Source: Apostichopus californicus
Taxonomy: Eukaryota; Echinodermata; Holothuroidea; Aspidochirotida; Stichopodidae
Assembly: GCA_020650975.1 (NCBI GenBank)
Contig: JAIPMN010011221.1
Span: 1,653 to 47,867 of the forward strand
DNA length: 46,215 nucleotides
Reading direction: 5' to 3'
Part shown: positions 21,601 to 28,095 of the stretch, piece after piece
How positions within the stretch are numbered: the stretch's first letter is position 1
Layout of the letters: every line of letters begins with the position of its first letter
Notes under the pieces: generated by a model
What the model was told of the DNA's origin: nothing
The model's input: only the letters and a program-made list of their open reading frames with translations
Database searches by the model: none
Program-made: the position numbers and the translations under genes

Positions 21601-22552
21601 AGAAATACCAGTTCCACAATCACGAAGAATCTTCTTGGTATACAACGTGAAAACAGTTTGCAGGAAAGAAAGTTTGGCCGTGTATCGTAATATAACACAC
21701 TTCTCCCACCATATCAAGTATATTTTCAGGTGATTTATACCAGAAGATATAGTTTTGGGGTGTTTCAAGGCTTAGGTGTCCGAACTTCGAAGTGTCCATG
21801 CTACAATTCTCATCCTAACAAAATGTCATCAAATCATTGATAAAATTATGTAGTTGATAGATAAAGCTCAATCGCATAGCAAAATCAGAGAGATCAGTCC
21901 TTTGACTGGAACTTAGAATGTTACAACTAATCGGCTGGCAGTTAGCTAAATCAGGGAATGCATCATTTTATTACCCTTACATCCTGGATGAATTGGACTA
22001 TCACTCGAACTATTCCCTCAGCTGCAAGGTAATTCAGAAAGCATATCATGATTACAGCAGCAGGTCAAATTACAAGTACATCCCTCATTATATACAGCTT
22101 GCTGCTTTGATAAGCCGATGATGGCTTCTTCGCGTTTTCCTGCTTGCAAGTTGCAGGAGGATCTAAAATACACATATGTGACAAGTTATGGTGTAGGCCT
22201 AATAGTAATAATAACACTCTGCCCGAGTTTCCTTTAGCACTGTTTTCGCTTATATTGAAACTTCACACACGTTTGCCTACAGACTATAGACATAGCCTAC
22301 ATTTAACTACTAAGCTTGATGTAAGGTGGTAAGTATATAGGCCTAGGCCTAGGCCCCTAGCTCAGTTTTACGATTTCGCGAAACTAGGTTCAATGCATTC
22401 AGACTAAGGAGAACTCATTCGAATACTAACGAAAGGAATGACTACGCGCAATAACAGTGTTCTACGGTTTCGAGATGATATTATTTTTCATACTGCCACT
22501 TTAAAAAGTCATGCTCATTACCATTATCCACCGCGTTGTTATCGTTTTCCAT
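511..22552 (-). CDS. CFAP44: CFAP44 (WDR52), cilia- and flagella-associated WD-repeat protein, 23 exons, 3'-partial
   Basis: Twenty-three exons were joined from GT-AG boundaries; every phase agrees and the joined frame has 1446 codons without a stop. Layout: residues 1 to about 350 acidic and disordered, with a 9-residue repeat at 38-86; WD40-type beta-propeller sequence from about 365 to 910; a charged insert at about 911-965; further propeller-like sequence to about 1140; then long charged helices, likely coiled coil, to the window edge. Matches that identify the family include [50 protein letters not shown] and [18 protein letters not shown]. Known of the family: with CFAP43, CFAP44 forms the tether that holds the inner-arm dynein f/I1 motor heads on the axonemal doublet; loss causes sperm flagellar defects in mammals. 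Vertebrate proteins are about 1850 residues, so roughly the last quarter lies beyond the left edge. The intron set is rich in minisatellites and SINEs. Confidence 0.95.
1011..1548 (-). repeat. Minisatellite with higher-order structure next to the exon 22 splice donor
   Basis: Dense repeats of about 20 bp built on CTCTCTGATCTCTCATGATC, interrupted four times (near 1011, 1138, 1360 and 1498) by a segment starting AGTAACTATCACATCATAGA. That segment also occurs in the first 50 bases of the intron, directly after the real donor at 1549. Confidence 0.88.
1550..1665 (-). CDS. CFAP44: CFAP44 exon 22
   Basis: 116 nt encoding residues 1345-1383, with [20 protein letters not shown] and [18 protein letters not shown]. 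Acceptor TTTTTAG|, donor ACAG|GTATGA, phase 0 out. A minisatellite starts within a few bases of the donor in the following intron. Confidence 0.93.
2141..2550 (+). mobile_element. LINE 3' end (CR1/L2-like), reverse transcriptase C-terminus, dead
   Basis: A plus-strand frame reads [28 protein letters not shown] and continues with [19 protein letters not shown], the typical C-terminal tail of CR1/L2-class non-LTR reverse transcriptases. A TAA at 2183-2185 replaces the expected Tyr codon. The 3' UTR holds AAAGCGCTTTGAAACGC and GCGCTATATAAATG and ends in (ATT)n. 5'-truncated insertion, antisense within a CFAP44 intron. Confidence 0.85.
2806..3041 (-). CDS. CFAP44: CFAP44 exon 21
   Basis: 236 nt encoding residues 1266-1344, with [40 protein letters not shown] and a Ser-rich tail. 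Acceptor TTACAG|, donor ACTG|GTGAGT, phase 1 out. Confidence 0.94.
3660..3826 (+). repeat. A-rich simple sequence (AAAT/AATA)n
   Basis: Almost only A and T, with repeated caatcaatcaa and aaaataaaataaaat strings. A similar short (AAAAT)n lies at 4003-4019. Located in a CFAP44 intron. Confidence 0.9.
4088..4218 (-). CDS. CFAP44: CFAP44 exon 20, coiled coil
   Basis: 131 nt encoding residues 1223-1265, with [20 protein letters not shown] and [20 protein letters not shown]. Acceptor CCTCAG|, donor AGAG|GTAATT, phase 2 out. Confidence 0.94.
4219..5877 (-). other. CFAP44 intron 19, otherwise empty
   Basis: Apart from the SINE at 4612-4856 and short poly-G/poly-C tracts near 5440 and 5500, I see no gene or structured element. 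Confidence 0.7.
4612..4856 (+). mobile_element. tRNA-derived SINE family 1, full copy
   Basis: The head contains a pol III box A (TTAGCTCAGTGG) and box B (GGTTCGAGTCA) and ends with ACTCCA like a tRNA. The body matches the copy at 1-185; the tail is (CATA)n. It is inserted in antisense in a CFAP44 intron, just after a (TTG)n/(TTA)n stretch. Confidence 0.88.
5878..6093 (-). CDS. CFAP44: CFAP44 exon 19, coiled coil
   Basis: 216 nt encoding residues 1151-1222, with [40 protein letters not shown] and [20 protein letters not shown]. Heptad-like charged helix. Acceptor TTTGTAG|, donor AAAG|GTCAGT (phase 0, after AGA AAG). Confidence 0.95.
6736..7054 (-). CDS. CFAP44: CFAP44 exon 18, second propeller region
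   Basis: 319 nt encoding residues 1044-1150, with [60 protein letters not shown] and [18 protein letters not shown]. The last part turns helical. Acceptor CTTACAG|, donor AGG|GTAAGT. Confidence 0.95.
7409..7480 (+). repeat. Tandem duplication of a 36-bp unit
   Basis: Two adjacent identical copies of a unit beginning GATTCTCTTCCAGGAAGAAA, in the CFAP44 intron between exons 17 and 18. Confidence 0.93.
7661..7821 (-). CDS. CFAP44: CFAP44 exon 17
   Basis: 161 nt encoding residues 991-1043, with [40 protein letters not shown] and [10 protein letters not shown]. Acceptor TCTGCAG|, donor TTCAC|GTGAGT, phase 2 out. Confidence 0.95.
8225..8343 (-). CDS. CFAP44: CFAP44 exon 16
   Basis: 119 nt encoding residues 951-990: acidic start [12 protein letters not shown], then [19 protein letters not shown] and PNTFWVSM. 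Acceptor TAACAG|, donor ATG|GTATGA, phase 0 out. It joins exon 17 to give [16 protein letters not shown], a hallmark CFAP44 string. Confidence 0.94.
8800..9102 (-). repeat. Three 101-bp tandem units that copy the exon 15 splice donor
   Basis: Three degenerate copies of a roughly 101-bp unit (cacattgtttca..., tatgaatatttcat, ...caacatacctt). On the minus strand each unit begins GGTATGTTG, the exon 15 donor sequence; the real donor is at 9100 and copies lie at about 8999 and 8898. Confidence 0.88.
9101..9221 (-). CDS. CFAP44: CFAP44 exon 15, charged helical insert
   Basis: 121 nt encoding residues 911-950, a run of Glu, Arg and Lys ([20 protein letters not shown] then [19 protein letters not shown]). 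Likely a single charged alpha helix. Acceptor ATCCAG|, donor AAAG|GTATGT, phase 1 out. The donor lies in the last unit of a roughly 101-bp tandem repeat that also copies the donor. Confidence 0.88.
9222..10346 (-). other. CFAP44 intron 14, nothing recognised
   Basis: AT-rich sequence with oligo-T near 9525; no coding, RNA or repeat structure that I can support. Confidence 0.65.
10347..10499 (-). CDS. CFAP44: CFAP44 exon 14
   Basis: 153 nt encoding residues 860-910, with [20 protein letters not shown] and [20 protein letters not shown]. Acceptor CTTCAG|, donor AGG|GTAAGG, phase 0 both ends. It is the last propeller strand before a charged insert. Confidence 0.92.
10753..11229 (+). repeat. Tandem duplication of a ~237-bp segment in CFAP44 intron 13
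   Basis: 10753-10989 and 10992-11229 align over their whole length (tttgtatgtagtgcttactt ... aatcaattccgtgc ... caacgggcctagcc) with scattered substitutions and few indels. No coding sense was found. Confidence 0.92.
11417..11527 (-). CDS. CFAP44: CFAP44 exon 13, WD40 region
   Basis: 111 nt encoding residues 823-859, with [20 protein letters not shown] and [16 protein letters not shown]. Acceptor CTCTAG|, donor CAC|GTAAGT, phase 0 both ends. Confidence 0.93.
11964..12170 (-). CDS. CFAP44: CFAP44 exon 12, WD40 region
   Basis: 207 nt encoding residues 754-822, with [40 protein letters not shown] and [16 protein letters not shown]. Acceptor TGATAG|, donor GGG|GTGAGT, phase 0 both ends. Confidence 0.94.
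12763..12857 (-). CDS. CFAP44: CFAP44 exon 11, WD40 region
   Basis: 95 nt encoding residues 722-753, with [18 protein letters not shown] and [11 protein letters not shown]. The acceptor is preceded by a long oligo-pyrimidine tract (TTTTTTCAG|); donor ATT|GTAAGT, phase 0 out. It continues blade text ending in VYDY. Confidence 0.92.
13250..13497 (-). mobile_element. SINE family 3 (tRNA-like head, conserved central core)
   Basis: The minus strand reads TTGTGGTCAAGTGGTTAAGG (box A-like), a degenerate box B (GCACGTTTAAGTCC) and then TTTGTGTCCTTGGGCAAGGC, a core seen in widespread metazoan SINEs with conserved central domains. Located in CFAP44 intron 10. The subfamily name is not certain. Confidence 0.7.
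13684..13831 (-). CDS. CFAP44: CFAP44 exon 10, WD40 region
   Basis: 148 nt encoding residues 673-721, with [37 protein letters not shown] and QLVASAGLD. Acceptor TTGTAG|, donor GATA|GTAAGT, phase 1 out. Confidence 0.94.
14103..14365 (-). repeat. Five 50-58-bp tandem units that copy the exon 9 splice donor
   Basis: Units read in plus sense CCTGAGCCCTGTTGCTGCTA then CCCTGATAACCATGTTACAT and end TACCTGAG. On the minus strand TACCTGAG is CTCAG|GTA, the exon 9 donor. Donor copies are at about 14361 (real), 14311, 14261, 14211 and 14153. The two distal units have an extra 8 bp. Confidence 0.93.
14364..14522 (-). CDS. CFAP44: CFAP44 exon 9, WD40 region
   Basis: 159 nt encoding residues 620-672, with [39 protein letters not shown] and ATSIWYAQ. 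Acceptor TTTACAG|, donor CTCAG|GTATGT, phase 0 to phase 0. The donor is the first member of a tandem repeat that recreates the same donor four more times in the following intron. Confidence 0.95.
14558..14785 (-). mobile_element. tRNA-derived SINE family 2, copy with internal deletion
   Basis: Same body as the element at 34345-34611 (gcgaccacaaa, cttatggattacaac, attgctcttggat) and the same gcctttatccactcggc end, but the tRNA arm region between box B and box A is deleted. It lies about 35 bp upstream of the CFAP44 exon 9 acceptor. Confidence 0.8.
14905..14940 (-). mobile_element. Hammerhead-like Penelope-type motif, variant copy F
   Basis: Shares AGACTTGATCAAGTCT and the flanking GATGTCAT with copy E, and the next 35 bp (aacattaaa, taatatctc) also match, so E and F are copies of one dispersed element. 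Core CTGAAGA decayed to TTAAAAGA. Confidence 0.4.
15074..15112 (-). mobile_element. Hammerhead-like Penelope-type motif, copy A
   Basis: The minus strand reads GCCT, CTGAAGA, a GATCC-TGCTA-GGATC hairpin, GAAAC, ATC, AGGC. The outer GCCT/AGGC can pair. This order matches a type I hammerhead (CUGANGA, stem II, GAAA, NUH, stem I) apart from one extra A before stem II. Similar motifs mark Penelope-like retroelements. Confidence 0.5.
15272..15551 (-). CDS. CFAP44: CFAP44 exon 8, WD40 repeats
   Basis: 280 nt encoding residues 526-619, with [58 protein letters not shown] and [11 protein letters not shown]. Acceptor CTTCAG|, donor AGG|GTAAGC, phase 0 out. Confidence 0.95.
15552..16288 (-). other. 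CFAP44 intron 7, nothing recognised
   Basis: Contains a G-rich stretch near 15730-15760 but no element I can name. Confidence 0.65.
16289..16608 (-). CDS. CFAP44: CFAP44 exon 7, WD40 repeats
   Basis: 320 nt encoding residues 420-525. It starts [20 protein letters not shown] and continues through [37 protein letters not shown] and [22 protein letters not shown] is a WD-like blade end. Phase 2 out; it joins exon 8 as [12 protein letters not shown]. Confidence 0.95.
17395..17557 (-). CDS. CFAP44: CFAP44 exon 6, WD40 region
   Basis: 163 nt, acceptor AAACCAG|, donor GACA|GTGAGT. It encodes residues 365-419 with [17 protein letters not shown], then [20 protein letters not shown] and [10 protein letters not shown], typical first propeller blades of this family. 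Phase 0 out. Confidence 0.93.
17897..18041 (-). CDS. CFAP44: CFAP44 exon 5, entry to the WD40 domain
   Basis: 145 nt, acceptor TTCTCTCAG|, donor CTGGA|GTATCC, phase 1 in and phase 2 out. It encodes an acidic stretch followed by [19 protein letters not shown] and [10 protein letters not shown], the conserved lead-in to the propeller of CFAP44 proteins. The phase-2 donor joins exon 6 to give NLE-HSFGYD. Confidence 0.9.
18876..18983 (-). CDS. CFAP44: CFAP44 exon 4, acidic linker
   Basis: 108 nt, acceptor GGTTTAG|, donor GAAG|GTCTGT, phase 1 to phase 1. It encodes residues 281-316 ([20 protein letters not shown]...EEEQTSEG). Symmetric acidic exon of the same character as exon 3; the two may be alternative cassettes. 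Confidence 0.78.
19310..19822 (-). repeat. Degenerate 27-bp minisatellite after the exon 3 donor
   Basis: Degenerate units of about 27 bp, visible as 9-residue periodicity when translated on the minus strand ([27 protein letters not shown]). Segments near 19425-19520 and 19598-19690 are closely similar to each other. It begins within about 10 bases of the exon 3 donor at 19827. Not coding. Confidence 0.75.
19828..19953 (-). CDS. CFAP44: CFAP44 exon 3, acidic linker
   Basis: 126 nt, acceptor TTCTTTAG|, donor CACAG|GTACAG, phase 1 to phase 1. It encodes residues 239-280, starting [14 protein letters not shown] and ending [11 protein letters not shown]. Low-complexity acidic sequence; the evidence is splice phase and composition continuous with exons 2 and 4. 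As a symmetric exon it could be skipped without a frameshift. Confidence 0.78.
20208..20891 (-). CDS. CFAP44: CFAP44 exon 2, acidic low-complexity region
   Basis: A 684-nt exon (residues 11-238) with acceptor TTTAAAG| and donor GAAG|GTATGG, phase 1 at both ends. It is dominated by Glu, Asp, Asn, Thr, Gly and Ser and has no recognisable fold. Residues 38-86 are a 9-residue tandem repeat of the type EPSTEDNTG / EPSNGDNTG. The acidic N-terminus is a usual CFAP44 trait, but this one is unusually long and repetitive. Confidence 0.85.
20665..20811 (-). repeat. 27-bp coding minisatellite inside CFAP44 exon 2
   Basis: About five and a half 27-bp units encode the 9-residue repeats [45 protein letters not shown] and a degenerate [13 protein letters not shown] and SNGD units alternate, so there is a 54-bp higher-order period. 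The unit is a multiple of three, so copy-number change would keep the frame. Confidence 0.92.
21316..21799. mobile_element. Inverted-repeat element (MITE-like) in CFAP44 intron 1
   Basis: The motif CGAAGTTCNGACACC occurs inverted: 21316-21360 (two tandem versions) versus 21572-21593 and 21771-21799. The outer arms GGAACACTGCGAAGTTC at 21331 and the reverse of 21771-21799 align over about 28 nt including a CTAAG end. No clear target duplication was seen, so boundaries are approximate. Confidence 0.6.
22094..22178 (+). mobile_element. tRNA-derived SINE family 1, tail fragment
   Basis: Only the last part (gctttgataagccgatgatg, cttcttcgcg, tgcaggaggatctaaaatac) is present; 5'-truncated copy in CFAP44 intron 1. 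Confidence 0.75.
22522..22552 (-). CDS. CFAP44: CFAP44 exon 1 (start codon)
   Basis: Short first coding exon giving [10 protein letters not shown]. The ATG begins at 22552; the same frame is closed by a TGA at 22583-22585 upstream, which supports this start. The donor is G|GTAATG, phase 1, and it joins cleanly to exon 2 to give ...DN-EDAEPQE. The exon is too short to recognise by homology, so its call rests on phase, the upstream stop and the promoter X-box. Confidence 0.72.
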
Positions 22553-22645
22553 TTTGTTTTTATCGTTAGGCCCGACAGCAGATCACTTCGAACCTAAGCA
22601 ATTACATTCCTACGACGCCTAGCTTTGAGAAACGTACAGGTGTAT

Positions 22646-22659
22646 GTGACCATGGTAAC
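22646..22659 (+). promoter_or_regulatory. RFX X-box in the CFAP44 promoter
   Basis: GTGACCATGGTAAC fits the RFX X-box consensus GTNRCC-N(0-3)-RGYAAC at every position, with a 2-nt spacer. It lies 94 bp upstream of the CFAP44 ATG. Known: RFX factors, often with FOXJ1, drive ciliary genes through such sites close to the start. The motif is nearly palindromic, so its strand is not informative. Confidence 0.78.
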
Positions 22660-23369
22660 AAGTCGTGCCAATCGAACTGCTTCAATATGGTACGCCGTTT
22701 TATACACAGTCTACGTACAAATAAATCAATCACACGGTTTGTTCGCATGAAGTTCGTGTTGATGGAATTGCTTCCTGAAAGTGATATAGATTGCGGGTTG
22801 ACTAAGCACAAAAGATGTAAATAGCCCAAACGCTGCACAATGGAAAAGAGTAATATTTTTGTTTTCCATGCGTGTCTCTATACTTATATATGCCGCAGAC
22901 CAATAACTTTTCAGTTTTGTGATTATTTGGGCAACCTGATGTGCGGCAAAAATGAGCAAGTCGACGAATTTGCCGTCCGATTTATTTCTATTACATATTG
23001 AACATGGGGACTAAGCAAATTGTATACTTGAATACATGTCTCCATGAGAAAATAATCTCAGAACCTTTAAGCGTGACTAAGTATAGGACTAAATGAAAAC
23101 AACTGAGACAAGTAACTGCAATAATCTACGCAACCGATGATATCATCAATACAATAGCCTATTGGCATAGGATACACATCTCTCGGCCGGGTACTTTATA
23201 ATCTGGATACGTTTACGAGATACAGGGGTCTGAAATTTTCAAAGTTGCTCATGTTTACTTGTTGTTATAATTTAGTTGAAAATATCTGGGTGACGAAACA
23301 GTAATTCATTTGATAAAAACATATAATAGGTTATCTAAGTGTGATTAATAAAATGGCAATATCTGTTAG

Positions 23370-23460
23370 CAGGGGCGGCGATTTGTTTCAAATATTTTGA
23401 GGGGCATTTGCTTGGGTGCAGGCGCGTAGCAACTACATCCCCAAAATTGTTCGCGCGCTC
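23370..23460. mobile_element. Fragments of the CAGGC-ended family beside the 23510 element
   Basis: CAGGGGCGGCGAT at 23372 resembles one end of the 24173 element, and CAGGCGCGTAGCAAC at about 23430 resembles its other end. Likely part of a nested cluster that the 23510-24069 element landed in (23625-23650 also resembles the family interior). Confidence 0.5.
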
Positions 23461-23509
23461 CATGATAATTTGTATATATACCAAATTTCATTACGGATGT
23501 GGTCCGTCT

Positions 23510-24069
23510 CATGGGCGCAGATCAGTCTTGGATAATGGTGGGGACGCGTGTCTGTTCTCTGATACTATCGAAGCGGAGCGCGACCATTGGTTCGCGCGTA
23601 GCGTACAAATTTTTTTTGGGCAAATATACCTCTCAGATCGCCGGAAATAACACTTCCCAGACCCAATAATGCTCAAAAACCTCCTTTAAATTTGAGATCT
23701 CATGGCTCAGAAATTTAAGTTGGGGTAAACACGTGGGTGTCTGCAGAAAAAAAATCAGGGGACAAATAATCCAAGTAGACTTTGTATACGATGGGTCTGG
23801 GTCCTCTCCCAGAAAACTTTTATAGAACTGCCGCAAATGCGATTTCCTTCCAAACTTTAACAACTGTGGATATATGTAATAAAGTGTGAACTGCTGCATG
23901 TCATTTGCACAATGCTGGATCAAACTGCGCCAAAGTTCAATACAGGGAAATTTGCAATGCAGCGTTTGGTCAAGACAAATTGGTGGGGGCACGGTATATC
24001 ATGTCCCCACCACTGAAAAAAAGTTGGTGGGGACGCGTCCCGCTGTCCCCACCAGGATCTGCGCCCATG
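23510..24069. mobile_element. hAT-like MITE with perfect TIRs and 8-bp target duplication
   Basis: The left end CATGGGCGCAGATC (23510-23523) is the exact inverse of the right end at 24056-24069. Flanks are GTCCGTCT at 23502-23509 and GTCCGTCT at 24070-24077, a perfect 8-bp duplication as made by hAT transposases. Both arms also carry a TGGTGGGGAC block. No transposase is encoded; 560 bp, non-autonomous. Confidence 0.85.
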
Positions 24070-24172
24070 GTCCGTCTAGCTAATTAATTTCGAAAATAAG
24101 TAAAAACTACTCTCGGTGAAAGTCTGTGGCGTTTTTTGGTGATAGTTAGTAACAAATTGTGACTCTGCTAGA

Positions 24173-24515
24173 CAGGCACGTAGCGAGGAATTTGCCAAGG
24201 GAGGGGCGAAGCTTGTAGGCAAACTATCTAAGCGTGGCGCCACCATGAGTTGGCGGGAAGCGTAAAAGAAAGTTTTGGCCGAAAATGCCTCCCAGATCGC
24301 TGGAAATGGCACTTCCTAGGCCTTGTAAGTTGCATCTAAGCATTTTCTATTTTGAAATTACTAGCGATATCATAAAAAAATATGCTCTTATAGCCACAAA
24401 AAAAATATGCCACCAAATATTGGGGGGGATATTAGATACTATATCCCCCACCTTAAATATTGGGGGGACATGTCCCACCTCCCCCCCGTCCCCCCATGAT
24501 CGCCGCCCATGCCTG
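24173..24515. mobile_element. hAT-like MITE of a CAGGC-ended family
   Basis: Begins CAGGCACGTAGCGAGGAATT and ends ...GCCCATGCCTG. The interior (gcctcccagatcgctggaaa, ttgaaattactagcgatatc) matches the element at 32282-32587 in reverse orientation. The 8-bp flanks do not match convincingly. Confidence 0.7.
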
Positions 24516-27500
24516 TTAGTTATTCTTGGTATAGGTATGATAAACATTGACCAAAAAAACTCTATAAAATGTTAGTATTTTTTATTGGGGGTGACCAATA
24601 ACGGCGGTCAATAATAGCTAACTATATAGCTAACTATAAGTTATACCAATATAGGTGCCCACTTGTAAGAGTTGACCCTGTCGTTACTAAAGTTGACGTT
24701 AGTTTCATTTCCTTTCATACCTAAATAAGTTCCACGTAGGAGATTGAGGTGACTAACTAATTGTTCACAATCTCAACAGCTGCGATAAGCCTACATTGGA
24801 TGGGCCTCGATCTGTGTAACAGCTATTAACACGACACAATATACGGGACAAGGCTTTCTTGTTTTCTGTGTGATAGCAAACACAAGGGTGTAGTAGGGTC
24901 CAGTGTTAAGGAAACACCCCCTACTTACTTGCTAAAATATGTTAAGGAGAAGAAATATGAGATAAATTCAAAATAAGTTTATGAAATTTTACCTTTCAGT
25001 GAGATAAACACTTGTTTAAATAGGTAAGCAAATTTTTATTCCATTTAGTAGATCATTAGTTCCAATGTCAAGACAGCGGAGACTTGTAGCAAGTCTAAAT
25101 CATGACATCATCAAGCCAAAATTTGCTTGAAATTTCCGTTTGTTTGCTTGTTAATTTTTAATTTGTTATGTATACATTAAAGCGCCAAAATGTTGCAACA
25201 ATACGGTATCTTTCTAAGAAAAGTCAAACAGAAAAGAACATGGATATGAAAAACCAGCCATTGCCATGACAACCTTTTAAGACATGACGCCATTCTCTAT
25301 CACAGCCTTTTTACATCGGAAGACTCTTAAACACGTGACTAAGACGATGTTTGCCTTCACCGTGTGCTGCATTAGATGTTAGCTAGAACCCCCAAAATCC
25401 GGCCATGATGGGCAACATTAATGTTCTTAAATTTCCAATGGTGTCGGACGTTTGAGTATTCATCTTTCTTGGAAATGAGATTGTTATTACTGTATCGCGT
25501 TTGTGATTGGCTATCCGAAGAATTATCGGTGGTAGCTATGTGGACACGGTCTACCTTCTCTGTGAACTTTTGTTGGTTAACATTCTCAACTTTCAAACTT
25601 CTCCCTTTGCTCTATGAAGAGGTACCCCAACACCACCAAACGTCCAATTCCCCCGCCCTCCCAACAGTCTATTATTCTCAGTATCGGACTTTAGCACAAG
25701 TATTGTGCCTGACCTCCTAGAGTAGCAATCATTTCATTCTCGGAGTCATCGTATCGATATGCAAGGCCCTTAGTCAGAATCCACGTTTGATGAACAATGT
25801 AGTTATAACAACTCCCTGGATTAACATAATCATTCATTCAACAAGGTAACCATATTGGGAAGAGGACAATTACTTCAGTAACCCACCCATCCCCTGACCG
25901 AACCCCCCCCCCCCCCCGCGCCTTATAGGCCTACCTATCCCCGTGAGGCAAAAGCGTTCTTGCATGAAAATGTGACTTTTATTATCTTCTGTCTTCAAAA
26001 CTCTAGTGCAACCGCCAACCCACCGGAACCCCACCATGAACCTTGGACGGAGTATCTGGTTAATGCTTTTTGGTTAATATAAAGCAATTCGTACTTTTTC
26101 AATACTTTATTGGAAATTTGATATATTTGAACATTTCACGTAAATATAAACAAGGTGAGGATGATCATCCACAGATTGGGCAAGTTGTTCAAAAGTTTTC
26201 TATTTTCTATTTTCTTTTTTCTTGTTTCTCTTTTTTTTTCATGATTTCTTCCTGCTTGCTCAGTTTTGAGTTATTTCTAATGCACAACGTGTAGTTTTAA
26301 CATATTCCGAAGAGTTCCGCGAAACGGCGAACCGTTATTTGCCACAAAACACAACTTATAAACAGATGAAAAGCACGAAAACATGTCCGTTATGTGAGGT
26401 TATAGTGTTATTCATCTGTTATCGATCACAGTATGTTTCGTACAATGATATAGCACTCATATACCGCCCAGGTAATCCCAACTGCTATACCCACCACAGA
26501 AACGCTAATCTCCAATTAAGGTGGCTGGACAAAGTTGCGCATGCGTAGAATTAACAAGCTCGCTCCTGTAACTTCAGAGTGGGTACAAACTAAGTTTATG
26601 AAATAAAGTTTACAGATATCAGTTAGTTAGTTACATGTACAAGGATATATAGTATTGGCTTGTTTATGTTCGTGTGAAGAGAGGAAACTATATTAACAAA
26701 GAAACGGTTACATTTACTCCTAATTTACTTTGTAAATAGAGGTACGTGCTAAAATAATTTCGCTAAATATTACAATTTTTGTTTACATTTTTTTAAACTT
26801 AATTTTGTATTTATTCTTCCTTTATTTTAACCATCGTGTTTTTACTTTCTTTTCCTGTCGAACTTTTCTTATGTTTTGAAAATTCTATACTATTTCAATC
26901 GATTTTAGAAATTTCCATTTTCAATTTAATGATTTTCAATCCTTTTCTTTATTTTCCAATTTCGCACCCTTTTTGTTTTTTTAATGTTGGAACAAATTTC
27001 AATATAAATGATCTCAGTTAGTTTTATATTTTGCTTATTATTATACTTAGCATCTCTAATTGAAAAGGATATCATCAATTTGGCCAAGTAAAGTTGTTTT
27101 AACATCAATTGAAATATTTTGTTATATAATTGTTTCATTACATTATAATAATAGTCAAACCAATTGCATTTTTATCCCCTGTATTATTGTGTTGTTTTCG
27201 CAGTTTGAACAATTTGTTTTTGGCAATTTATGTCTACAATTTAAGCCTATATAGTGTGATTTGTTAAAATATATTGACTTATAGAAAATAAAAAGATTTA
27301 TTGGTGCATTACTGGTCCAAAAGGTGATTTGTAGATCCAATATACGCTTATCCAGGTCCTGCAAAATTTGGTAGATGCCTTAAATATTGAATAGTTTTAA
27401 ATTTATTTAAGACTATTAAGGGTTATTTATCTTAGTTTTTACATTGCTTAATTCGTTTTATGCAATAACATGAACACTAGATATACATTATGTGGTTTCA

Positions 27501-28095
27501 AACGTACTATGTTAATCATAGAATATTTATTCCAAAAAGACAATTATGGTTTGTTAATGTGTGTTAAAATTCGGCAAAATATTTTAATTTTAATGTTATA
27601 CATCTTTTTAATATGTACATATCTTTTCTACGAACAAAAAGGAGAATATGTGAACCATGGACAACATCAGTTTAAAGTTTCTAATCCTAACAATGACAAA
27701 CAAACTTTTTTATATAGAATTTACCATGAAAGCAAATTTTATTCTTATTACATGATAATGTCACCGGAAATAATCAATGCTATTAGATCTCCATATAATT
27801 CGTGTTTGTATTAATAATTAACCATTATTTTGATTACCGTTCTTTGCAAAAATTCAAACAAATATTGTTCTCCTTTTTACCTGCAGACTAAGACGAACTA
27901 TAATCAACTCATCTACGAATCTCAATAATTCTGGTAAAATATGAACTTGTAGAAGCTGTAGTCCGAGATTAAAACAAAACCAAGACTTTAAACAAAATAT
28001 CTAGAAAATTGTTCAAAGGAAAAAGGATTAAGAAAAATATTTATTTTAGTACAATCTAAAAGAATTTACTTCGAAATGTTCGACCGACCAACGAC

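Larger units (their letters stand above)
20892..22521 (-). other. CFAP44 intron 1
   Basis: Contains the inverted-repeat element at 21316-21799 and the SINE tail at 22094-22178; the rest is unremarkable. Confidence 0.7.
22553..28095. other. Intergenic region between divergent CFAP44 and Bsx-like genes
   Basis: Holds the CFAP44 promoter side with the X-box at 22646, a MITE cluster at 23370-24515, a 15-nt poly-C run at 25903-25917, and about 1.5 kb of very AT-rich DNA ahead of the homeobox start. Open frames here are short, unsupported by homology and lack codon structure. Confidence 0.75.

Noticed and set aside
25372..25720. Overlapping open frames on both strands in the intergenic region
   Set aside because: No similarity I recognise, no splice signals, and composition like the flanks.
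26836..27254. Possible membrane proteins in AT-rich DNA (Phe/Leu/Ile-rich frames)
   Set aside because: Hydrophobic text is expected from T-rich sequence, and frames on both strands look alike.
27470..27814. 114-residue plus-strand open frame upstream of the homeobox gene
   Set aside because: AT-rich sequence giving Ile/Tyr/Leu-rich text; no family resemblance.
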